Assembly: GCF_019740335.1 (NCBI RefSeq) | Contig: NZ_JAHXZS010000004.1 | Location: forward strand, 124,001 to 188,000 | Origin: Alteraquisediminimonas sediminicola | Lineage (GTDB): Bacteria > Pseudomonadota > Alphaproteobacteria > Sphingomonadales > Sphingomonadaceae | Direction: 5' to 3' | DNA length: 64,000 bases | In this document: piece by piece, positions 34,071 through 43,234 of the stretch | Position numbering within the stretch: position 1 is the stretch's first letter | Layout of the letters: each line of letters opens with the position of its first letter | Made by a program: the position numbers and the translations under genes | The notes under the pieces: generated by a model | Seen by the model: only the letters and a program-made list of their open reading frames with translations | Database searches by the model: none | What the model was told of the DNA's origin: nothing

Positions 34071-35669
34071 TTATCGCTGTGCGAATTGCGTGGGGTGGCG
34101 GGATAGGAGCGGGCGTCCATTGGCCTGACTTATTGGCTTGGCGTGATAGCGTGGCTTGGCTGGCAATCTCCCGGTTCGCGCTTCCTTGCGTGTGGCGGTC
34201 GGCTGGGCATGGGCAATGTGTGCGCCCCGGTTACGACGCACCATCCGGTCTGCGGCAATATGTGTCAGGACGCGCGTCATGGTTTCCGCGCGCACGGGCT
34301 TGAGAAGTATATCGACATAGCCAAGGTCGGCGATCATGGGATGGTGGGAAAATTGCGGATCGGCGGTCAGGGCGACAATCGGGATATGCGCCTGTGGTCC
34401 CGCCATGCCGCGAATGGCGCGGGTGGCATGGACCCCGTCCAGCACAGGCATGCGCGAATCCATCAGGATCAGGTCAAAGGGGCGACCTTGCACCAAAGCC
34501 AGCACCTGTACGCCATTGGCCGCGCACGACACATGATGGCCAGCGTCTTCCAATAATGCAGTCATGAAGCCGCGAATGACCTTATTGTCCTCCGCCAGCA
34601 GGATGTGCAACGCCGTATCATGGGGCAGCAATGCTTGTTCGGCAGTTGTCGCGACCGATGTCGCCTCAACGGCAAGCGCGGTGTCCTTCGTTAGCGTGAT
34701 GTCGCACCAGAAGATGCTCCCTTTACCGGGCTGGCTGGTGACGCCAATGCGGCCACCCATTGCTTCCATGAGGTGACGGCAGATACTGAGACCAAGACCC
34801 GTGCCGCCGAACCGAGAGTCTGCGCTTGCGTCTGCCTGCATATAAGGGGTGAACAAGCGATCCTGTACCTCCGGCGCGATGCCGATGCCATTGTCGTGCA
34901 CTTCAAACCGCCATTGCGTGGCATTCGGCTCTGCCCCGATTGCCACCTGTGCGCGTATCACCACATCGCCATAATCGGTGAACTTCACCGCATTGGCGAC
35001 AAGATTGCCCAGCACCTGTTGCAGTCGCGCGCCATCCGCAAGCCAACGCCCGGCCCCGCCCTCAATATCGCACAACAGGCGCAATTGTTTTTGTTCGGCA
35101 AGCGGGCGGTATAACGCCGCAACCCCTTCGCACAAAGCGTTGAGGTCGGTGCTGGTCGGTTTCAGCGGCATCGCGCCATGTTCGAGTTTGCTAAAGTCGA
35201 GAATGTCATCGATCACGGATTGCATCAATGCGCCTGCGCGGGCGAGATTATCGAGATGGCATTGTCTTTTGTCGGGTGCCGTTTCCACGCCCAGTCGATC
35301 AATCGTCCCGAGCACCGCCGCAAGCGGGGTGCGGAGTTCGTGGCTGGCCATCGCCAGCCATTGCAACATGTCCTCCTGCGTGCGTTCGGGCGTCGGCAGC
35401 GATAAGGTCTGCGGTGGCGCTGTTTTGCCGCCAGTGAAAAGGCGCAATATGGATCGACCCGCCATCGGCAGATAGGTCAGCAAGGCGCAACTCAATAAGG
35501 CGTTGGCTAGCCAAGCATTATATTCAGCGGTAGATTGCAATGACAAGGCGAGCGTTGCCAGCGCTAGAATTCCAGTCGCCGGGATGAGCATGCGCGTTGT
35601 CAATCTGGCCGTTAGTCTGGCGATCGATCCGGCCATCCATCCGGGTTGCGGCGCTTTGAAAACCACCAT
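34071..35669 (-). CDS. hybrid sensor histidine kinase with C-terminal receiver
   Basis: 532 residues. Two N-terminal membrane helices (about 28-46 and 52-72) have almost no periplasmic loop, so any signal is probably sensed in or near the membrane. HisKA has His110 in 'MASHELRTP'. The ATPase part shows 'NLVANAVKFTD', 'DNGIGI' and 'GTGLGLSI'. A receiver domain follows ('ILLAEDNKVIRGFM', phospho-Asp in 'LILMDSRMPVLDG', Lys in 'ILLKPVR'), then a basic 50-residue tail. A hybrid kinase normally needs an Hpt or similar phosphotransfer protein; the HisKA-only protein two genes on is a candidate. Confidence 0.9.
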   Translation of the reverse strand: MVVFKAPQPGWMAGSIARLTARLTTRMLIPATGILALATLALSLQSTAEYNAWLANALLSCALLTYLPMAGRSILRLFTGGKTAPPQTLSLPTPERTQEDMLQWLAMASHELRTPLAAVLGTIDRLGVETAPDKRQCHLDNLARAGALMQSVIDDILDFSKLEHGAMPLKPTSTDLNALCEGVAALYRPLAEQKQLRLLCDIEGGAGRWLADGARLQQVLGNLVANAVKFTDYGDVVIRAQVAIGAEPNATQWRFEVHDNGIGIAPEVQDRLFTPYMQADASADSRFGGTGLGLSICRHLMEAMGGRIGVTSQPGKGSIFWCDITLTKDTALAVEATSVATTAEQALLPHDTALHILLAEDNKVIRGFMTALLEDAGHHVSCAANGVQVLALVQGRPFDLILMDSRMPVLDGVHATRAIRGMAGPQAHIPIVALTADPQFSHHPMIADLGYVDILLKPVRAETMTRVLTHIAADRMVRRNRGAHIAHAQPTATRKEARTGRLPAKPRYHAKPISQANGRPLLSRHPTQFAQR

Positions 35670-36254
35670 GATTGTTACTCTACAAAAATAAAAAATTATT
35701 TATAATAACTATTAGCAATATCTTATTGCTGACATTGTTAAGAATTTATCTACCATATTTAGATGTAAATCTGGAATAATATTTTTACCATTAACCACCT
35801 ATCTCGTTTTGTGTAAATTGTATAAATTATGCATCATTATACTTTATAAAATTTTGTAAATTATAAATAAATAATCCAATTCGGAATCATCTAGTCAGAT
35901 ATGAAACTGTGCGGCCAATAGGAAGTGACAGCGCATGATGGCGTCCGTGTTGCATGCGATATTGCTCTCATCATGCTTGTGGTGCCGGTAAAAAATGTCG
36001 ATGGCCTGTCAAAGAGGTTCGGGATCAGTCGATTTCTCGATGTATTTCCGCTGCTATTTGTGACGAATTCCAAATTATCGGGCGCCTTGCCTCAAGTATT
36101 TTTGCAATTCCGCGTCGAATCGGTTATATGGACACCGCTGACGTCGCCTGCGACGGATATTGGGCCGCTCTGGCTCTCCCTTTGTCCCTTTCTAGCCTTA
36201 CCGAAGCCGGGATGTGCCGCCATTGGCATATGCCCGTCACACATGGGATAAAGG
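35670..36254. other. long divergent intergenic region, AT-rich half upstream of the kinase
   Basis: Bases 35670-35890 are very AT-rich and should hold the promoter of the hybrid-kinase operon. From 35890 to 36254 the composition is normal; frames there on both strands show no family resemblance. Part of it is probably the long 5' untranslated leader usual for cold-shock genes. No gene is called. Confidence 0.4.
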
Positions 36255-36470
36255 ATGCCCAATATGATTACCGGAACCGTCAAGTTCTTCAATGCCGACA
36301 AGGGTTATGGCTTTATTGCACCGGAAAGCGGTGGCGATGATGCGTTTGTGCACATCTCTGCTGTGGAACGTGCTGGCATGCACACGCTCGATAAGGACCA
36401 GCGCGTTTCTTATGAGCTGGAAACTGATCGTCGTGGCAAGACCTCGGCTGTCAATCTTCAGGCTGCCTAA
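36255..36470 (+). CDS. cold-shock domain protein
   Basis: 71 residues, one cold-shock domain. RNP1-like 'KGYGFIAPE' and RNP2-like 'DAFVHISAVE' are the nucleic-acid-binding surface, preceded by 'GTVKFFNADKG'. It is an RNA chaperone of the CspA class. The ATG at 36255 or the one at 36264 could be used. It stands alone, with a long leader upstream and a weak hairpin (ATGCGG/CCGCAT, 36484-36514) after the stop. Confidence 0.95.
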   Translation: MPNMITGTVKFFNADKGYGFIAPESGGDDAFVHISAVERAGMHTLDKDQRVSYELETDRRGKTSAVNLQAA

Positions 36471-36611
36471 TAAAGCATAACGATGCGGGCGGCCTTCAAG
36501 GCTGTCCGCATGGTTGCTTTGCAGAAGACTATTCTGCCCGCCTTGGCCTTTGGCATTGGCGGGCAGATGTATTTTACCCAGACCCAATATATTCGGAGCA
36601 TTTCGTTACAT

Positions 36612-36941
36612 ATGGCTTCCTACAAAGACCCAAGCTTTCAGGACCGCACTAATCTTGCCCAGCAGGCAAGGCTCAAGGCGCTCGAAATGCTGAAAAACAA
36701 GCCAGCTGTGGACGAAGCTGTTATCGCCGAACGTAAGGCCGCCCAAGAGCGGCGTGAAGCCGCCGAAGCGGCAAAGCGTGCGGAAAAGCGTGCGGCGATG
36801 GAACAGGCCAAGGCCGAGAAGCTCGCGAAAAAGCTTGAAGCTGCCGCCGCTGCCGACAAGCCGGTGATGACCGAAGCCGAGAAAAAAGCCGAACGCGATG
36901 CGCGTTATGCAGCGCGGAAAAACCGTAAATCCGGGCGCTGA
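36612..36941 (+). CDS. DUF6481-type basic coiled protein
   Basis: 109 residues. The start 'MASYKDPSFQDRTNLAQQARLKALE' is typical of a family common in sphingomonads (DUF6481). The rest is one long charged helix of Lys, Glu, Ala and Arg, ending in a basic tail 'ARKNRKSGR'. No catalytic motif is present; an RNA- or ribosome-associated role is only a guess. The frame is open from 36483, but the ATG at 36612 begins the family-like sequence. It follows the cold-shock gene on the same strand by 141 bases. Confidence 0.75.
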   Translation: MASYKDPSFQDRTNLAQQARLKALEMLKNKPAVDEAVIAERKAAQERREAAEAAKRAEKRAAMEQAKAEKLAKKLEAAAAADKPVMTEAEKKAERDARYAARKNRKSGR

Positions 36942-37064
36942 TCGCCGCTGCAATGTGCAGCGGATTAAAGGTGCTGGGGGTTTAGCCCCTTGAAACCTGC
37001 GATGATCTATACGACTTGAGGGTCATGCGGCGCGTCTGTGCCGCAGACTTTTTCAAGGATGGAT

Positions 37065-39101
37065 ATGATCGACTTTAATCCGCTTCTCGCCGACACGGAT
37101 CTTCCAGATTTTGCCGCCATCAAGGCAGAGCATGTCATCCCGGCGGTCGAGCAGTTGATCGCCGATCATCGTGCCGCGATTGACGCGATTACCCAATCGT
37201 CCTCGGATGCATTCGCGGCGATCATCCTGCCCGCCGAACGCGCCGATTTCGCCCTGACGCGTGGTTGGTCGCCGGTCAGTCATTTGAACAGCGTGGCCGA
37301 CACGCCCGAATTGCGCGCGGCCCATGGCGCGGCGGTGGAGATACTTACCACCTATATGATGGAGGCGGGCCAGAACCGCGCCCATCACGCGGCGATTGAA
37401 CGCATCGCCAAGCGTGCCGATTATGCGACCCTGCCCGATGCCGAGCGCCGCGCGGTCGAATTGGCTTTGCGCGGATTCCGCCTGTCCGGCGTTGCGCTGG
37501 AAGGGGAGGCGCGGACCCGCTTTCTCGATATCGGGGTGGAGTTGAGCCAATTAAGCACCGCGTTCGGCAATGCCGTGCTGGACGCGACCGAGGCGTGGCA
37601 CGAACATATCGCCGACGAACAGATGCTCGACGGCATTTCCGAGAGCGATAAGGCGATCCTCGCGGCTTATGCTGAGGAAAAGGGCCTGTCGGGCTGGCTC
37701 GTGACCCTGCGCCAGCCGAGCGTGATGGCGGTGCTGTCCCATGCCAAAAACCGCGACCTACGTTATCGCGTCTATCGCGCCTATAATATCCGCGCGTCGG
37801 AACAGGCCGATGACCCAAGCTTCGACAATAGCGCCCGGATCGAGGCGATCTTGAAGCTGCGGCATGAATCCGCCCAGTTGCTAGGCTTTGCCGATGCGGC
37901 GGCGCTGTCGCTGGAAACCAAGATGGCGGCGGATGCTGCGGAGGCGCTGAGCTTCCTCTCCGATCTCGCCACTCGTGCGCGACCCATTGCGGAAAGCGAG
38001 CTGGCACAGGCGCGGGCATTCGCGGTGGAGCGGCTGGGGATCACTACGCTGGAGCCATGGGATATGGGCTTTGTCGCAGAGGCGATGCGACGCACCCTGC
38101 ATGGCGTCGATCAGGAGGAGATCAAGACCTATCTCCCGCTGCCGCGCGTGCAGGCCGGGACCTGCGCCCTGATCGCGCATTTGTTCGGCGTGCGGCTGGT
38201 GGAAAATCCCGGCGTGTCGGTCTGGCACAAGGATGTGATTTTCTATGATGTCGTGCATGAGGCGGGCGAGGTAATCGCGGGCGTCTATCTCGATCTCTTT
38301 GCGCGCGCGGGCAAAAGGGGCGGGGCGTGGATGGATGTCTGCCGCCCGCGTTTCCGCGATGCGGACAAATTCCATCGGCCCATCGCCTATCTCAACACCA
38401 ATTTCGCGCCGCCTGCGGGCGATCAGCCGTCCTGCATCACCCATCAGGATGTCGAGACGTTCCTGCATGAATTCGGCCATGTGCTGCATCATCTGTTGAC
38501 CGAGGTTGACCTGCCGTCGATTGGCGGCATTTCCGGGGTCGAATGGGATGCGGTCGAATTGCCGAGCCAGTTTATGGAGAATTTCGCCTGGGACCGGGCC
38601 TCACTGCTGCCCCTGACCAGCCATGTGACGACCAATGAACCCTTGCCGGAAGCGCTGTTTGACCGGATGTTGAAGGCACGGCATTTTCAGGCCGGGCTGG
38701 CAGTGTTGCGCCAGATCGAATTTGCGACCTTCGATCTGTTGCTGCACCGTGATTTCGATCCGGCATCGGGGGCGAAGGTGATGGACGTGCTGGCAAAGGT
38801 ACGGCGCGAGATTTCGGTGTTCCAGCCACCCGAATGGAACCGCTTCCCCCATGCGTTTGGCCATATTTTCGCGGGCGGCTATGCGGCGGGCTATTATAGC
38901 TATTTATGGGCGGAATTGCTATCGTCGGATGCGTTTGAGCTGTTCGCCAATGTGGACACGGCAGGTGGCGGCGCAACCGCATTTCGCCGCGAAATCCTCG
39001 CGATGGGGGCGAGCCGGACGGCGGCGGAGAATTTCCACGCCTTTGCCGGACGCCCGCCCCAGATCGACGCATTCTTAAGGTTGCGCGGCCTTGCCGCGTA
39101 A
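37065..39101 (+). CDS. M3-family oligopeptidase (Dcp/oligopeptidase A type)
   Basis: 678 residues, the usual length. The zinc motif HEFGH is in 'ETFLHEFGHVLHHL' near residue 470, with the third ligand Glu in 'SGVEWDAVELPSQFMENF' about 25 residues later. The upstream helical part includes 'DRLADDA'-class spacing and ends in 'GRPPQIDAFLRLRGL', the classic C-terminus. It is a cytoplasmic metallopeptidase that degrades short peptides. AAGGA five bases before the ATG at 37065 favours this start over GTG 37038 or ATG 37059. Single gene. Confidence 0.93.
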   Translation: MIDFNPLLADTDLPDFAAIKAEHVIPAVEQLIADHRAAIDAITQSSSDAFAAIILPAERADFALTRGWSPVSHLNSVADTPELRAAHGAAVEILTTYMMEAGQNRAHHAAIERIAKRADYATLPDAERRAVELALRGFRLSGVALEGEARTRFLDIGVELSQLSTAFGNAVLDATEAWHEHIADEQMLDGISESDKAILAAYAEEKGLSGWLVTLRQPSVMAVLSHAKNRDLRYRVYRAYNIRASEQADDPSFDNSARIEAILKLRHESAQLLGFADAAALSLETKMAADAAEALSFLSDLATRARPIAESELAQARAFAVERLGITTLEPWDMGFVAEAMRRTLHGVDQEEIKTYLPLPRVQAGTCALIAHLFGVRLVENPGVSVWHKDVIFYDVVHEAGEVIAGVYLDLFARAGKRGGAWMDVCRPRFRDADKFHRPIAYLNTNFAPPAGDQPSCITHQDVETFLHEFGHVLHHLLTEVDLPSIGGISGVEWDAVELPSQFMENFAWDRASLLPLTSHVTTNEPLPEALFDRMLKARHFQAGLAVLRQIEFATFDLLLHRDFDPASGAKVMDVLAKVRREISVFQPPEWNRFPHAFGHIFAGGYAAGYYSYLWAELLSSDAFELFANVDTAGGGATAFRREILAMGASRTAAENFHAFAGRPPQIDAFLRLRGLAA

Positions 39102-39111
39102 CCCCACAAAG

Positions 39112-40425
39112 TCAGGCGTGAACCTGCACCGGGCGGCGATAGGCGCGGAATAATCTCCCGCGTTCGGTGATGAGGATTGCCAGTAACGCAATGATCGCCA
39201 GCACAAAGAATCCGGCCACTACGGGTATGACTGTGCCGTCAAATTGCTGCCCAACCACAATGCCGATCAGCGCGGCCAAGAGGGTGGAGCAAAATCCCTG
39301 TGCCGAGGCGGCAGTCCCGGCCAGTTCGCCCATGGATTCCATCGCAATCGCGCCGAAATTCGATCCGCCCAAGCCGAAACAGGCCATGGTCGCAAATTGC
39401 AGTCCGGCGAATATCCACATATTTTCATAACCGGCCAAGGCGATGCACAGATGCACGCCGGAAATCAGGATCACCCCGATCAGGCCGCTATGCGATACCC
39501 GGCGCGGGCCGAAGCGTTCGACCACCCGGCTGTTGGTCCATGCCGCGACCCCCATGCCGATCGCGATCAGCGCGAAAATCACGGGGAAGCGATCAAGGTC
39601 GTGAAAGCTATGTTCGAAAATCTGCTGTGCGCTGTTGATAAAGCCCAGCAATGCGCCAAACATCATTGATGCAGCCAGCGTATAGCCGACCGAATATCGT
39701 TCCGTCACCGTCGCCTTGAACCCGCGCGCGATCACGCCCAATTCAATCGAGCGTCGATATTCGGGGTGGAGCGTTTCCGGCAATCGCAGCGCCAGCCAGC
39801 CCGTGACGCACAAGGCAAAGGCCGACAAAAACACGAAAATCGCGTGCCAGCTCGATACCCATAAAATCCCTTGTCCGATGCTCGGCGCGAAAATCGGGAT
39901 GGTGAGGAACACCATGAACGACAAGGATGTGATCCGCGCCATCTGGCGTCCAGCGAAACGGTCGCGCACGATGGAGATGGTCAACACCCGGGTCGAGGCC
40001 GAAAATGTCCCCATCAACACCCGCGACAGAATGATCGTGGTGAAATCATGGGCAAAGGCGGCGGCCAAAGCCGAAATGGCAAACAGGATGAGCGTGATGA
40101 TCAACACCGGCTTGCGCCCATAGCGATCGGACAAGGGGCCGTAGAATAATTGGGTAGAACCAAAGCCCAGCATATAGGCGGCGATGATCCATTGCTGGTC
40201 GTTTTCCGCCAAAATCCCCAGATCGCGGCCCATGTTGGACAGCGCAGGCAGCATGATATCGACGCCCAATGCGTTGATCGACATGATTGCCGCAATGATC
40301 GCGACAAATTCCAACAGGCCAAGCCCTTTTGGCAGGCCCAGTTGTTCGGGGGAGGTGGTTCCATGCATCGCGCGGATGCTTGTCCCATCCGGGCCGGGGT
40401 TACAAATGAAATTCGTGGGCGTCAT
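39112..40425 (-). CDS. MFS transporter, Bcr/CflA-type drug exporter
   Basis: About 437 residues with twelve helices. The loop between helices 2 and 3 is 'GPLSDRYGRKPV', the major-facilitator signature. Helix 1 carries 'INALGVDIMLPALSNMGRDL' and helix 4 'SRVLMGTFSASTRVLTISIVRDRFAG', both typical of Bcr/CflA drug:proton antiporters (DHA1, 12 helices). The substrate is unknown. The ATG at 40425 lacks a good ribosome site; the ATG at 40368 (MHGTTSPEQ) is an alternative start. It converges on the M3 peptidase gene and diverges from the pyruvate dehydrogenase operon. Confidence 0.87.
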   Translation of the reverse strand: MTPTNFICNPGPDGTSIRAMHGTTSPEQLGLPKGLGLLEFVAIIAAIMSINALGVDIMLPALSNMGRDLGILAENDQQWIIAAYMLGFGSTQLFYGPLSDRYGRKPVLIITLILFAISALAAAFAHDFTTIILSRVLMGTFSASTRVLTISIVRDRFAGRQMARITSLSFMVFLTIPIFAPSIGQGILWVSSWHAIFVFLSAFALCVTGWLALRLPETLHPEYRRSIELGVIARGFKATVTERYSVGYTLAASMMFGALLGFINSAQQIFEHSFHDLDRFPVIFALIAIGMGVAAWTNSRVVERFGPRRVSHSGLIGVILISGVHLCIALAGYENMWIFAGLQFATMACFGLGGSNFGAIAMESMGELAGTAASAQGFCSTLLAALIGIVVGQQFDGTVIPVVAGFFVLAIIALLAILITERGRLFRAYRRPVQVHA

Positions 40426-40832
40426 ATGAATATTATTGCAGCTATGCGGCGCAGGAGGCGCCCCGTATTGGATGCACTGACAGGACTTGGCATGGTGCGG
40501 CGGTTGAGCAACGGCAAATATGCGGCGTGACGGCGGATGTGGGGTTGAGATAGGGTTTTAATCAATGAACTGAAAAATAAAGATATTAATTTATGCAATC
40601 GATTGTTGAAATTTTCGAAAATACCTCTATCATCACATGCCAACGCCCCGCGCACGCCATGCCGGGGGATATAGATCATTTGGCAGATAGTTTGGATGGA
40701 GGTGGATCTTGACCCCTGACAAGTGCGTAAATCTGCGCTAGCTTGATTGCGGCGCGTTTAACGATGCGCCATTGTGTGCGTTACATAGAACTTCTTCCAC
40801 CTTCACCTCCCCAGAAGAAAGAGGATCCCATT
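40426..40832. other. divergent intergenic region with two palindromes
   Basis: The gap between the MFS gene and pdhA. It holds a LacI-type half-conserved palindrome (core TGCAATCGATTG, 40594-40605) and the perfect 12-base palindrome ATTTTCGAAAAT (40611-40622), about 210-240 bases before the pdhA start. A short frame at 40432-40530 ('PVLDALTGLGMVRRLSNGK') may be a gene remnant. The pdhA leader follows. Confidence 0.45.
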
Positions 40833-41873
40833 TTGGCCCGTAAACCGGCATCCGCCTCACCTCCGGCATCCGCCACATTGCATCCCCCCGTCCCCCAGCG
40901 CCATGGCGCCAAGGTGGAGGAGATGCTGGAATTTTACCGCCAGATGGTGTTGATTCGCCGGTTCGAAGAACGGGCCGGGCAGCTTTATGGGCTGGGGCTG
41001 ATCGGCGGGTTTTGCCACCTTTATATCGGGCAGGAAGCGGTCGTCGTCGGCATGCAGTCCGCGATTACCCCGGGCAAGGATAGCGTGATCACCGGCTATC
41101 GCGATCATGGCCATATGCTGGCACTGGGCATTGATCCCAATGTCGTGATGGCGGAATTGACGGGCCGTGCGGCCGGCATCAGCCGGGGCAAGGGCGGGTC
41201 GATGCATATGTTCTCGGTCGAACATGGCTTTTTCGGCGGGCATGGGATTGTGGGGGCGCAGGTGTCGCTCGGCACCGGGCTTGCGTTCAAGCATAAATAT
41301 GCCGGTGATGGCGGCGTGTGCCTCGCCTATTTCGGCGATGGCGCGTCCAATCAGGGCCAGGTCTATGAGTGTTTCAATATGGCCGAATTGTGGAAATTGC
41401 CGATCATCTATGTGATCGAAAACAACCAATATGCGATGGGGGCGAGCATCAACCGCGCGTCTGCCGAGGATCAGCTCTATCGCCGGGGCGAAAGCTTCCG
41501 CATCCCCGGCATTCAGGTCGATGGCATGGATGTGCTGGCGGTGCGCGGGGCTGCGACGGCGGCGCTGGAATGGGTGCGGGGCGGCAAAGGCCCGATCATC
41601 TTGGAAATGAAGACCTATCGCTATCGCGGTCACTCCATGTCCGATCCGGCCAAATATCGGTCGAAGGAAGAGGTGCAGTCGATGAAGGACAATCGCGATC
41701 CGATTGACCATCTGAAGGCGGAATTGCTGGATCACGGCGTGACCGAAGATCAGCTCCGCGTGATCGACAAGGACATTCGCGCATTGGTGACGAAATCGGC
41801 GGAATTCGCCGAACAGTCGCCGGAACCGGATGTATCCGAACTTTATACCGATGTGCTGGTGGGGCAATATTGA
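40833..41873 (+). CDS. pdhA: pyruvate dehydrogenase E1 component, alpha subunit
   Basis: 346 residues. The thiamine diphosphate motif is '[18 protein letters not shown]' ending near 'IENNQYAMG' (GDG-X26-NN class). The phosphorylation-loop region '[16 protein letters not shown]' is also conserved. It decarboxylates pyruvate together with PdhB. The start is TTG at 40833, with AGAGGA eight bases upstream and a Pro/Ala-rich N-terminus ([13 protein letters not shown]) as in relatives; the frame is open further to 40743, but without family similarity. The stop overlaps the pdhB ATG by one base. Confidence 0.95.
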   Translation: MARKPASASPPASATLHPPVPQRHGAKVEEMLEFYRQMVLIRRFEERAGQLYGLGLIGGFCHLYIGQEAVVVGMQSAITPGKDSVITGYRDHGHMLALGIDPNVVMAELTGRAAGISRGKGGSMHMFSVEHGFFGGHGIVGAQVSLGTGLAFKHKYAGDGGVCLAYFGDGASNQGQVYECFNMAELWKLPIIYVIENNQYAMGASINRASAEDQLYRRGESFRIPGIQVDGMDVLAVRGAATAALEWVRGGKGPIILEMKTYRYRGHSMSDPAKYRSKEEVQSMKDNRDPIDHLKAELLDHGVTEDQLRVIDKDIRALVTKSAEFAEQSPEPDVSELYTDVLVGQY

Positions 41874-43234
41874 TGTCGATGGAACTGAAGATGCCCGCGC
41901 TTTCCCCGACGATGGAGGAAGGCACGCTCGCCAAATGGCTGGTGAAAGAAGGCGATGTCGTGAAGGCAGGCGATGTGCTGGCCGAGATTGAAACCGATAA
42001 GGCGACGATGGAATTCGAAGCCGTGGACGAAGGTGCAATCACCCAGATCCTGATCCCCGCCGGGACCGAAGGGGTGAAGGTCGGCACGACCATCGCCCTG
42101 ATGCAAGGCGATGGCGAAGAGGCTGGGCCTGCGCCGGTGGTTGCGCCTGTCGTTGCTGCTGCACCTGTCGCTGTGGCGGTAGCCGAAGCTGCGCCGCCCA
42201 AGCCGGTGGCGGCTGTCGCGGTGGTTTCAGAACCGAGCCATGAGGGCCCGAGCGTCCGCCTGACGGTGCGCGAAGCGTTGCGCGATGCGATGGCCGAGGA
42301 AATGCGCAAGGACGACCGCGTGTTCGTCATGGGCGAAGAGGTCGCGCAATATCAGGGCGCGTATAAGGTCACCCAAGGTCTGCTCGATGAATTCGGTGCG
42401 CGTCGCGTGATCGATACGCCGATCACCGAACATGGTTTTGCCGGGATCGGCGCGGGCGCGGCGATGGGCGGTCTTCGCCCGGTGATCGAGTTCATGACCT
42501 TCAACTTCGCGATGCAGGCCATTGATCACATCATCAATTCGGCGGCCAAGACCAATTATATGTCCGGCGGCCAGATGCGCTGCCCGATTGTGTTCCGTGG
42601 CCCGAACGGCGCGGCGGCGCGGGTGGGTGCGCAGCATAGCCAGAATTATGCGCCTTGGTATGCAGCAGTGCCGGGCCTGATCGTCATGGCCCCTTATGAT
42701 GCGGCGGACGCCAAGGGCATGTTGAAGGCGGCGATCCAGTCGGAAGACCCGGTCGTGTTCCTTGAGAATGAACTCCTCTATGGCCAGAGCTTCGATGTGC
42801 CGGTGGCGGATGATTATGTCGTGCCGATCGGCAAGGCGCGGATCGTGCGCACCGGGACACAGGTGACATTGGTCAGCTACTCCATCGGCGTGGGCGTGGC
42901 GCTTGATGCTGCGAACCAATTAGCGGCAGAAGGCATTGATGCCGAGGTGATCGACCTGCGGACCCTGCGCCCGCTCGATACCGACACGGTGTTGAAGTCG
43001 CTTTCGAAGACCAACCGGATGGTGGTGGTGGAAGAGGGCTGGCCCGCATGCTCCATCGCGTCGGAAATCATCGCGGTGGTGATGGAGCAGGGCTTTGACG
43101 ATCTCGATGCCCCGGTGCGGCGCGTGACCAATATCGACGTGCCGCTGCCTTATGCGAACAATCTCGAAAAACTGGCACTGGTCAAGGCGGCGGATGTTGT
43201 CGCGGCGGTCAAGTCCGTGTGTCAGGGGATGTGA
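41873..43234 (+). CDS. pdhB: pyruvate dehydrogenase E1 component, beta subunit with N-terminal lipoyl domain
   Basis: 453 residues. Residues 1-78 form a lipoyl domain with the lipoylated Lys in 'ETDKATMEF'. A flexible Ala/Pro/Val linker (80-125) precedes the transketolase-type E1-beta domain ('[26 protein letters not shown]', '[18 protein letters not shown]'). The extra lipoyl domain on E1-beta is known from alphaproteobacteria such as Zymomonas and rhizobia. It is nearly identical to the lipoyl domain of the next gene. ATG 41873 overlaps the pdhA stop; the end overlaps the pdhC start. Confidence 0.96.
   Translation: MSMELKMPALSPTMEEGTLAKWLVKEGDVVKAGDVLAEIETDKATMEFEAVDEGAITQILIPAGTEGVKVGTTIALMQGDGEEAGPAPVVAPVVAAAPVAVAVAEAAPPKPVAAVAVVSEPSHEGPSVRLTVREALRDAMAEEMRKDDRVFVMGEEVAQYQGAYKVTQGLLDEFGARRVIDTPITEHGFAGIGAGAAMGGLRPVIEFMTFNFAMQAIDHIINSAAKTNYMSGGQMRCPIVFRGPNGAAARVGAQHSQNYAPWYAAVPGLIVMAPYDAADAKGMLKAAIQSEDPVVFLENELLYGQSFDVPVADDYVVPIGKARIVRTGTQVTLVSYSIGVGVALDAANQLAAEGIDAEVIDLRTLRPLDTDTVLKSLSKTNRMVVVEEGWPACSIASEIIAVVMEQGFDDLDAPVRRVTNIDVPLPYANNLEKLALVKAADVVAAVKSVCQGM

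Noticed and set aside
35925-36340. Plus-strand frames upstream of the cold-shock gene
   Set aside because: They overlap each other and the cold-shock start and show no recognisable domain; a long untranslated leader is more likely.
40857-42038. Minus-strand frame of 393 codons opposite pdhA and pdhB
   Set aside because: Antisense shadow of conserved genes; no family-like segments.
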